From: DAOTZS01 sp034434335
Lineage (GTDB): Bacteria > Chloroflexota > Anaerolineae > CG2-30-64-16
Assembly: GCA_034434335.1 (NCBI GenBank)
Contig: DAOTZS010000265.1
Coordinates: forward strand, 1 to 6,467
Reading direction: 5' to 3'
DNA length: 6,467 nt
Part shown: positions 1 through 4,801 of the stretch, piece after piece
Layout of the letters: each line of letters starts with the position of its first letter
How positions within the stretch are numbered: position 1 is the first letter of the stretch
Notes under the pieces: generated by a model
Seen by the model: the letters and a program-made list of their open reading frames with translations, nothing else
Database searches by the model: none
Told to the model about the DNA's origin: nothing
Made by a program: the position numbers and the translations under genes

Positions 1-525
1 CTTCTCGATCTTAGCCACCCAATCCTTTAGCCCGGCAGACCAGTTCAGCTCGGGCGCGTGGTCCAGCAACATCTGAATGGTGAAGACTACATCATCGGCA
101 GTGAAGGGATGGCCGTCACTCCAGGTCACCCCTTGGCGTAGTTTGAGCGTCCAGACGTCCATCGTCTCATTAGACGTCATGCTCTCGCCCAGCCAGGGCT
201 CGATCTCGCCCGTCTCGTAGTTGAGGATGAAGAGAGGCTCCAGGATCGCCTGATGATAGCCGTGATCGCGGCGGCTGCCCGGCACGTAGAAGTTCCACAG
301 GTCTGGGGACACCACGCGGCCACCGTCAATGTCGAAGATAACGGTCTTGCGGCGCTCCGCTTCCTCAGGAGAGATAGCCGGCTTGGCTACGGTAGGTGTC
401 ACCTCCACAGCTACCGGCGGTGCGGCTGGTACAGGCGCACATGCAGCCAGCGCAGAAGCACCCGCCAGAGCAGCGCTGGCACGCAGGAAATCACGACGTG
501 AGAGTTTTCTGGCAAGCTCGGACAT
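1..525 (-). CDS. ABC transporter solute-binding lipoprotein, family 5 (oligopeptide/dipeptide/nickel type), N-terminal part
   Basis: The gene runs off the left edge; 175 residues are visible of the roughly 550-650 usual for the family. The N-terminus carries a twin-arginine motif (SRRDFL, residues 9-14), then an Ala/Leu-rich hydrophobic stretch and a lipobox LAAC with Cys29. The protein is therefore probably exported folded by Tat and lipid-anchored outside the membrane. A Pro/Val/Thr-rich linker (30-50) follows. Residues 94-112 (ILEPLF...EPWLGES) and 125-149 (WTLKLRQGVTWSDG, PFTADDVVFT) are the classic start of SBP_bac_5 domains, which capture peptides, nickel or sugars for an ABC importer. 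The substrate cannot be told from this part. The ATG at 525 is chosen for its ideal AGGAGG site and because the signal peptide begins there. Permease and ATPase genes would be expected beyond the left edge. Confidence 0.93.
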   Translation of the reverse strand, partial: MSELARKLSRRDFLRASAALAGASALAACAPVPAAPPVAVEVTPTVAKPAISPEEAERRKTVIFDIDGGRVVSPDLWNFYVPGSRRDHGYHQAILEPLFILNYETGEIEPWLGESMTSNETMDVWTLKLRQGVTWSDGHPFTADDVVFTIQMLLDHAPELNWSAGLKDWVAKIEK

Positions 526-534
526 GGTGAACTC

Positions 535-540
535 CCTCCT
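535..540 (-). promoter_or_regulatory. Ribosome binding site of the solute-binding protein gene
   Basis: AGGAGG on the minus strand lies 9 bases before the ATG at 525. It fixes the start that places the Tat signal at the N-terminus. Confidence 0.85.
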
Positions 541-542
541 CC

Positions 543-593
543 CTAGAAATGGGCTGAAAAGGTCTGACAAACTGTGTCACAGCCTGACAGCAT
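543..593 (-). CDS. Possible 16-residue leader peptide upstream of the solute-binding protein
   Basis: On the minus strand, an AGGAGG (597-602) precedes an ATG at 593 that opens a 16-codon frame, MLSGCDTVCQTFSAHF, ending with TAG at 543-545. The stop lies only two bases before the ribosome binding site of the solute-binding protein gene, an arrangement that could couple the two translations. Against it, the spacing of AGGAGG to ATG is just 3 bases, shorter than normal, and the peptide has no run of one amino acid that would suggest classic attenuation. It may simply be chance in a purine-rich leader. Confidence 0.15.
   Translation of the reverse strand: MLSGCDTVCQTFSAHF
564..590. promoter_or_regulatory. 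Operator-like palindrome cluster in the solute-binding protein leader
   Basis: Three five-base half-sites alternate in orientation: TGACA (565-569), TGTCA (575-579) and TGACA (585-589), each separated by exactly 5 bases. They therefore repeat every 10 bases, about one helical turn. The middle also contains a perfect 11-base palindrome, CTGTGTCACAG (572-582). The cluster lies 40-65 bases ahead of the solute-binding protein start. It could be a protein-binding operator, or form alternative hairpins in the leader RNA. No regulator gene for it is seen in the window, so the role is inference. Confidence 0.35.
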
Positions 594-744
594 CGTCCTC
601 CTGGGTTTGGGAACCCTCACACTCTCCCCGCGCCTCACCTCCTTTCCAGAACGCAGCAATACCAATAATCCCATCCCGGAATACGATGAGGTGGAACACA
701 GATTACCTGTTATTGCACTGAGGGGCTTGACGTGATCAAAAGCA

Positions 745-773
745 AGTTTACCATGATGACAAACAGAAGTCAA
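745..773 (-). promoter_or_regulatory. Putative sigma-70 promoter for the solute-binding protein gene
   Basis: On the minus strand TTGACT (773-768) is followed after 17 bases by TAAACT (750-745), matching 5/6 and 4/6 consensus positions. Transcription would begin near 738, leaving a leader of about 210 bases. A TTGA-N5-TCAA dyad (727-739) would straddle the start point, a position typical of repressor sites. Sequence match only. Confidence 0.4.
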
Positions 774-886
774 ATAGTGCGGCACGCGCCTGCGCGCCAA
801 CGGGCGCCAGCCACTACGATGACAAGCAAAACCATGGGACGCGCTTGTACTCTCCGCCTTGTGCTGGCACACCCCTGGTCCCCTCA

Positions 887-916
887 TTGACAAAACCGCC
901 CCCCTCAATCTACAAT
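887..916 (+). promoter_or_regulatory. Strong sigma-70 promoter for the DegV gene
   Basis: A perfect TTGACA (-35, 887-892) is followed after an 18-base spacer by TACAAT (-10, 911-916, 5/6 matches). Transcription would begin near 923, giving a leader of about 140 bases. It is the best promoter in the window and may drive the whole rightward run of genes, since no terminator is seen between them. Confidence 0.7.
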
Positions 917-980
917 AGCACCATCTCCCGCATGCCCCATGTTGCCTGTCCAGTGCCGGGCTGGTGGGAATGCCATAACG

Positions 981-994
981 CCGCCCAATGGCGG
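981..994 (+). other. Small hairpin in the DegV leader
   Basis: CCGCC (981-985) pairs with GGCGG (990-994) around a CAAT loop, a five-pair GC stem within the DegV 5' leader. There is no T-run after it, so it is not an intrinsic terminator. I recognise no known riboswitch class. Confidence 0.3.
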
Positions 995-1050
995 GCTCCT
1001 GCTTTGGTCTGCTTTATCTCCAGCAACCCAATGCTCAGAGTTTGTATTCC

Positions 1051-1057
1051 AGGAGGT
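1051..1057 (+). promoter_or_regulatory. Ribosome binding site that sets the DegV start
   Basis: AGGAGGT lies 7 bases before ATG 1065. It decides between this start and an in-frame ATG at 939, which would add 42 residues of non-family sequence. Confidence 0.85.
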
Positions 1058-1064
1058 CGCACTC

Positions 1065-1910
1065 ATGATCCGTATTATCACAGACTCCACCTGCGAAATG
1101 CCGGAGGAAGTGATGAACCATCCGGCAGTTAGTGTTGTGCCGTTGTATGTCCTCTTTGGCCAGGAAGTGTTGCGAGATGGAGTTGATATCACCCGTGAGC
1201 AGTTTTGGGCGCGGCTGCCCAAGGCCGACCCGCTGCCGACCACCTCGCAGGCCACGCCTGCCGACTTCCTGGAGCCTTTTCGCCGCTACACCGATGCTGG
1301 CGATGAGATTATCACGATTGTTATCTCCAGCAAGCTTAGTGGCACCTACGCTTCGGCCCTGCAGGCCCTGGATGAGCTGCCCGGCCGGCCGATCGAAGTG
1401 ATTGACTCCCTCAGCACCTCGGTGGGATTGGGGCTCATGGTGCAGGAAGCCCTGACCATGGCTGAAGCCGGCGCGACACGGGCCGAGATTGTGGCCCGCC
1501 TGAATGCCATGCGGGAGCAAGTCCACATCCTCTTTGTGGTAGAGACCCTGGAGTACCTGCAGCGGGGTGGCCGCATCGGCAAGGCGCAAGCCTTTGTCGG
1601 TACCCTGCTCAAGTTCAAGCCGCTATTGGGCATCGTGGGTGGTGAGGTGGTGCCAGTGGCCCGCGTGCGCAGCACCCGTAAGGCCCAGGACACCATGTTA
1701 GAACTGTTGGCCCAACAGGTGCCGGCGCGCGGGCCCGAGGTCAGGCTGGCCGTGACACACGCCATGATCCCCGACGATGCCGCGCGCATCGGCCAGGAGC
1801 TGACGGCGCTCTTCGGCTCGACACGTCTCTTCATCAGCTCCCTGGGACCTGTCCTGGGCACCCATGTCGGCCCAGGGACCATAGGCGCGGCTGTCTGTGC
1901 AGGGGGCTGA
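1065..1910 (+). CDS. DegV family (FakB-like) fatty-acid-binding protein
   Basis: This 281-residue protein is full length for the DegV family, whose members hold a fatty acid. In Firmicutes, FakB members present it to the kinase FakA for phosphorylation on the way to phospholipids. The N-terminus MIRIITDSTC is the typical first strand. Visible motifs are TTSQATP (59-65) and SSKLSGTY (88-95), whose Thr/Ser pair normally binds the fatty acid carboxylate. ETLEYLQRGGRI (160-171, Arg170), a KPLL segment and the C-terminal GPVLGTHVGPGT (261-272, His267) are also present. No FakA kinase gene is in the window, so the partner would be encoded elsewhere and the acyl specificity cannot be read. The gene has its own strong promoter and a near-perfect ribosome site. 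A 90-base gap leads to the sigma factor gene. Confidence 0.95.
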   Translation: MIRIITDSTCEMPEEVMNHPAVSVVPLYVLFGQEVLRDGVDITREQFWARLPKADPLPTTSQATPADFLEPFRRYTDAGDEIITIVISSKLSGTYASALQALDELPGRPIEVIDSLSTSVGLGLMVQEALTMAEAGATRAEIVARLNAMREQVHILFVVETLEYLQRGGRIGKAQAFVGTLLKFKPLLGIVGGEVVPVARVRSTRKAQDTMLELLAQQVPARGPEVRLAVTHAMIPDDAARIGQELTALFGSTRLFISSLGPVLGTHVGPGTIGAAVCAGG

Positions 1911-1948
1911 GCTCTGGTGCTTTAGAGTGATAAGGGGCGGGTTGCCGG

Positions 1949-1973
1949 GGAAAGCTGCCGAACGCTGCGCGTC
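1949..1973 (+). promoter_or_regulatory. Possible ECF-type promoter ahead of the sigma factor gene
   Basis: GGAAA (1949-1953), 16 bases, then CGTC (1970-1973) resembles the GGAAC-N16/17-CGTC pattern of many ECF sigma promoters. Its position, with a start near 1980 and the sigma gene at 2001, would suit autoregulation. One -35 base differs and the region is GC-rich, so chance is possible. Confidence 0.25.
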
Positions 1974-2000
1974 GGCTCGGCCCTGATGGTGTTATAGCCT

Positions 2001-2600
2001 ATGCCAGGCCCGGAATGTCAAGATGATCGCGTTTTGCCAGATTCGGCCAGCTACAGAGAACTGGATGAGGCCAGCCTGGTCGAGCTGGCCAAGCACGACC
2101 CCGAAGCTTTCGGCGAGTTGTACGAGCGCAACGTCGATCGCATCTACAACTATGTCTACTATCGGGTTGGCAATGTGCCGGATGCGGAAGATCTGACAGC
2201 GCGCACCTTTCATCAGGCGCTGAGCCATATCCAGCGCTATGAGAATCAGGGTTTGCCGTTTGTAGCCTGGCTCTACCGCATCGCGCACAACCAGGTGGCC
2301 AATTACCATCGGGCCTCCAACCGCTGGAAGGTGACCTCACTGGACGAGGTAGAGCTGAGCAGCAAGCCCGCTGATCGCCCGGACCGGGTGGCCGAGGAAA
2401 ATGAGCGCCGGCGGGCGCTCTGGGCTGCCATCCGTCGCCAGCCGGAGGAACGGCAACGGCTGCTCATCCTCAAGTTCGTCGAGCGCCTGTCTAACGAAGA
2501 GATAGGCCGGCTGATGGGGCGCACTGAAAGCTCCATTAAGTCGCTCTACTTTCGCACATTGCGGGCTCTAAAGGCCGACCTGGAGGCGCGCGGGTGGTAA
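2001..2600 (+). CDS. ECF-type RNA polymerase sigma factor (sigma-70 family)
   Basis: The 199-residue protein has the two-domain plan of extracytoplasmic-function sigma factors, which direct RNA polymerase to stress or envelope regulons. Region 2 spans about residues 26-104: DPEAFGELYERNVDRIYNYVYYRVG, then DAEDLTARTF (core-binding and -10 recognition helices) and FVAWLYRIAHNQVANYHR. Region 4 spans about 133-195: RQPEERQRLLILKFVERLSNEEIGRLMG followed by the recognition helix TESSIKSLYFRTLRALK. The linker between them is polar and acidic, as usual. An in-frame TAG at 1995-1997 makes ATG 2001 the first possible start. Its ribosome site is weak, just GGTG 9 bases upstream. The first ~20 residues are not conserved. 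The next gene, 64 bases on, is the likely membrane partner. Regulon and inducing signal cannot be read from sequence. Confidence 0.95.
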   Translation: MPGPECQDDRVLPDSASYRELDEASLVELAKHDPEAFGELYERNVDRIYNYVYYRVGNVPDAEDLTARTFHQALSHIQRYENQGLPFVAWLYRIAHNQVANYHRASNRWKVTSLDEVELSSKPADRPDRVAEENERRRALWAAIRRQPEERQRLLILKFVERLSNEEIGRLMGRTESSIKSLYFRTLRALKADLEARGW

Positions 2601-2664
2601 GGATGGCACCGGCTATGCCTGGCAGAGATGCATGCAAGCCAATGATGGCCGTGAGGATATCCTA

Positions 2665-3165
2665 ATGAACCGTAACCCAATTCCCCCTTCGTTTGCCGGT
2701 GATCATCAGGTGGACTGTGAGGCGCTGGCTTTCTCCCCTTATGCCGCGGGAGGGGAAGAGGACTCCCTACGCCCTGTGCAGCGCTTTCAGGCTACGTTGC
2801 GCGGTTGGCTGGCCCCCATCAGCCTGGTCTCGCTCCTCTCTCTCTCACGGGAACTGGCCAATCTATTAGTGGCAGTGCAACCGCGGCCCGAATTCCGGGC
2901 GGCGTTGCGGCGCAGCCTGCTGGCCAGAGCCCGCCAGCAGTATGCCCAACATCTGCTCTTCACACCGGAGCCAGACGGCGATGGCCGTCTGGCCCGGCTC
3001 CCGGGTTGGTGGCGCGGTGGGGAGCGGCTCACGGGTAAACATCTGGCCCTGGGCGCGGTGGCAGTGGGGTCGGCCGTCTCCCTGGTCAGCATTCTGGCAC
3101 TGACGGTACGGCACTACCGCCGGCAGGCAGCTTCTTCACCTGGCGCAGGCCTGGGGACAATGTAG
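2665..3165 (+). CDS. Single-pass membrane protein, candidate anti-sigma factor of the upstream ECF sigma
   Basis: This is a 166-residue protein that I do not recognise as a named family. The start at 2665 has GAGG 8 bases upstream; an in-frame ATG at 2632 would add 11 residues but lacks a good site. An N-terminal polar region comes first. Residues 48-70 (WLAPISLVSLLSL, RELANLLVAV) are amphipathic, and a motif RPEFRAALRRSLLARARQQ (74-92) recalls short segments in DUF5667-type sigma-associated proteins. A Pro/Gly/Trp-rich linker precedes one clear membrane helix (about 126-148) and an 18-residue basic tail. Position directly after the sigma gene and the soluble-then-membrane layout suggest an anti-sigma factor. 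The zinc anti-sigma signature HxxxCxxC is not present: His14 and Cys18 have the right spacing but the second Cys is Leu21. The function is inferred from context. Confidence 0.8.
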   Translation: MNRNPIPPSFAGDHQVDCEALAFSPYAAGGEEDSLRPVQRFQATLRGWLAPISLVSLLSLSRELANLLVAVQPRPEFRAALRRSLLARARQQYAQHLLFTPEPDGDGRLARLPGWWRGGERLTGKHLALGAVAVGSAVSLVSILALTVRHYRRQAASSPGAGLGTM

Positions 3166-3208
3166 GGATCGCCGCCGGCGCTGTATCCCGCGCTTTCTGT
3201 GCATCAGT

Positions 3209-4096
3209 ATGAACTGGTGGCAAACCTCCCGCGAGCTTTCCATAGCCACGCGCATGGCCCGGCCAACCGATCGGCCGGCCCTGGCTGCTTTGCTGGCCGG
3301 CAGTTGGCGCCGCCATGGGATGGCGGCTGCCGACGAGCAACTGGCCCTGCTCAGCAGCGGCGTCAGCCCTGTCGCCTGGCAAGGGGATCGGTTGTTGGCT
3401 TTCCTGGGCATATCTCCGCGTGCTGAGGTGGCCGAGGCGGCCGAACATTGGGCAGATGTTGCCCTGATAGCCCTTGCCTTGGGAGTCCCGGCCAGCCGCA
3501 CCCTGCGCGCCCTGCTCGAGACAGCCTTGCCCGCCCTCTACGCCAGAGGGGTCACCGGGCTGGTTTGCCTGACCGACAAGGGCTGGCTGCGGTCGGCCCT
3601 GGCTGAGATCGGCTTCCGGGAAGCGGACCAGGTGCTGACCTATGTGTTTACCGGCCGGCAGCCGCCGGCCAGCGGCCTGGTAGCCGAGCTGCGTCCGGCC
3701 ACCCCAGCCTGGGCCGAGGCAGTGCTGGCGTTAAACGCGGCAGCCTTCCCACCGCTCTGGCGCTACGCTCCGGCCACTACCCTGAGCTGGCTGCTCACTG
3801 CCGATCATGCAGTAGTGGCCTGGGTGGATGGGCAACCGGCCGGCTTCGCCCTGACGACAGCCAATGGCCAGGCCGGCTACGCGTATCTGATCCGCGTGGC
3901 AACCCACCCCCAATTCCAGCGCCGCGGCATCGGCCGCCAGATGGTGGCCGACGCGATCCTCTATGGTCAGCGGGCAGGCGCATCAGGCCTGATGCTCAAT
4001 ACCCAGGCCAGCAACACCGTCTCCCGCCACCTCTATGAGGCGATGGGCTTCCACATAAGCGGCCCGCTGACTGCCGTGATGATCTACCGGTTGTAG
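3209..4096 (+). CDS. Tandem GNAT-domain acetyltransferase-like protein
   Basis: A 295-residue protein built of two GNAT-like halves. GNAT enzymes move an acetyl group from acetyl-CoA to an amine. The N-terminal half (about 10-150) starts with a typical ATRMARPTDRPALAALL strand-helix but lacks an obvious acetyl-CoA loop and looks degenerate. The C-terminal half (about 158-295) is intact. It shows LRPATPAW, RVATHPQFQRRGIGRQMV (229-246, the Q/RxxGxG/A pyrophosphate loop at 237-242) and LNTQASNTVSRHLYEAMGF (263-281, the RimI-like motif B). The acceptor substrate is unknown. The start at 3209 has no clear Shine-Dalgarno; ATG 3254 is in frame but would cut the first strand. It follows the membrane protein by 43 bases, so co-transcription is likely. 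Its stop lies 3 bases from the stop of the convergent gene. Confidence 0.88.
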   Translation: MNWWQTSRELSIATRMARPTDRPALAALLAGSWRRHGMAAADEQLALLSSGVSPVAWQGDRLLAFLGISPRAEVAEAAEHWADVALIALALGVPASRTLRALLETALPALYARGVTGLVCLTDKGWLRSALAEIGFREADQVLTYVFTGRQPPASGLVAELRPATPAWAEAVLALNAAAFPPLWRYAPATTLSWLLTADHAVVAWVDGQPAGFALTTANGQAGYAYLIRVATHPQFQRRGIGRQMVADAILYGQRAGASGLMLNTQASNTVSRHLYEAMGFHISGPLTAVMIYRL

Positions 4097-4099
4097 GGT

Positions 4100-4801
4100 T
4101 CAGGCATCGGCGAGCAGGTCGGCCCACACCCGCTGACGCGATTCTTCATCCTCGAAAGCGAGATGGACCGTGACGAGGCTGCGCTTTGCTGCACGCCCCT
4201 GATCTTTGTCAGAAGAAGGCGGGGAGTTGAGGTACGAGACGCGCAGGGCAGGAGAGGTCTGGGCGCCAAAGGATAAGAGGCCCGGGGTGATGGTCCGGAT
4301 AGCCTCTGGCCGGAAAAAGATATACCACATGCCCACGTGCTCCTCGGGCATGTGAGCCAGTTTCAAGAAGCGCGAGGGATGCACGATGGCCATCACAGCA
4401 TGCTCGCGGCTGGTGAAGGTGCGCCAGTAGGCCAGCAGGTGGGCGAAGAAATGGGTCTTGCCCTCCACCTCAAACGTGCCTGTGGCGTGCAATTTGACCT
4501 TGTCCTTGGGGTCGAGGGCCAGGCCGGCCGGGGCAGCGATTCCTGGCTGTGATGTGAAGGCCACAAATGAATGCCCCCATCCCCACCAGTGCAAGATCAT
4601 AAAGCCGAGCGCGACGGCGACCAGCAGGGATACCATCGCCCAATAGGCTGCCCCTGCCGGTGGCCGTCCCCGGAGCAGCCAACCCAGCAGCATAAGCACC
4701 GCGCCGGCCAGGGTAACGGTCACCCCCCAGCGATGCACACTCCATTCCCCCCACCGGTGGATGGCAAGCTGATAAGCCAATCGTAGCAGCCGGCCGGTCA
4801 T
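4100..4801 (-). CDS. Unrecognised two-helix membrane protein with a soluble C-terminal domain
   Basis: A 233-residue protein without a family name I can give. Two membrane helices are clear (about 27-43 and 53-71), joined by a short GRPPAG turn, followed by a Trp/Gly-rich segment (HWWGWGHSF). The remaining ~140 residues look soluble and mostly beta: KVKLHATGTFEV, HAVMAIVHPSR, VGMWYIFFRPEAIRTI, ALRVSYLN and VTVHLAFED, ending in a helix ESRQRVWADLLADA. A run of strands closed by a C-terminal helix is compatible with a pleckstrin-homology-like fold, but that is inference. The start at 4801 overlaps the stop of the EamA gene by four bases (ATGA), so translation is probably coupled. The frame stays open upstream to 5209, but that stretch reads like the EamA gene out of frame, so the longer start is not used. 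Confidence 0.85.
   Translation of the reverse strand: MTGRLLRLAYQLAIHRWGEWSVHRWGVTVTLAGAVLMLLGWLLRGRPPAGAAYWAMVSLLVAVALGFMILHWWGWGHSFVAFTSQPGIAAPAGLALDPKDKVKLHATGTFEVEGKTHFFAHLLAYWRTFTSREHAVMAIVHPSRFLKLAHMPEEHVGMWYIFFRPEAIRTITPGLLSFGAQTSPALRVSYLNSPPSSDKDQGRAAKRSLVTVHLAFEDEESRQRVWADLLADA
4798..4801 (-). other. ATGA stop-start overlap between the EamA gene and its downstream partner
   Basis: On the minus strand the TGA stop of the transporter gene (4800-4798) and the ATG of the next gene (4801-4799) share bases. This is the usual signature of translational coupling by re-initiation. The upstream GGGTGGGGG is only a poor ribosome site, which fits coupling. Confidence 0.85.

Larger units (their letters stand above)
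526..1064. other. Divergent intergenic control region of 539 bases
   Basis: No convincing long protein gene lies here. Moving right from the solute-binding protein start, it holds that gene's ribosome site, the palindrome cluster at 564-590, and a GGGTT/AACCC hairpin (603-616, loop TGGG). Next comes a perfect Shine-Dalgarno sequence without a well-placed start codon (635-645, minus strand), followed by a putative minus-strand promoter (745-773). A GC-rich stretch with a small GCGCC/GGCGC hairpin sits near 794-807. Beyond that are the strong plus-strand promoter (887-916) and a leader of about 140 bases before the DegV gene. Open frames crossing it have no plausible ribosome sites or protein-like composition. 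Confidence 0.7.

Noticed and set aside
610..634. GGAAC-N16-CGCC on the plus strand, resembling an ECF promoter
   Set aside because: It lies 430 bases before the nearest plus-strand gene, the -10 box differs from CGTC, and the stronger sigma-70 promoter is in between.
753..889. Plus-strand small frame of about 45 codons in the control region
   Set aside because: No Shine-Dalgarno before its ATG, Arg/Thr/Pro-rich random-looking product, and it runs into the -35 box of the DegV promoter.
543..908. Minus-strand 121-codon frame across the divergent control region
   Set aside because: No ribosome site at its start, a composition unlike a protein, and it would begin upstream of the putative promoter. 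Only its last 16 codons have a possible separate start.
939..1064. In-frame N-terminal extension of the DegV protein from ATG 939
   Set aside because: The extra 42 residues are not DegV-like, and the AGGAGGT 7 bases before ATG 1065 matches the family's usual N-terminus.
1035..1882. Long minus-strand frames opposite the DegV gene
   Set aside because: They are antisense shadows of a clear family gene in GC-rich DNA, with no own ribosome sites or domains.
1911..2000. GCCGA/TCGGC inverted repeat between the DegV and sigma genes as a terminator
   Set aside because: The stem is five pairs with a 10-base loop and no T-run follows.
1383..4529. Repeated GGCCGGCC octamers (1383-1390, 3273-3280, 4522-4529)
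   Set aside because: They fall inside codons for Ala, Gly, Arg and Pro in different genes. In GC-rich DNA a few copies are unsurprising, and I see no ordered array.
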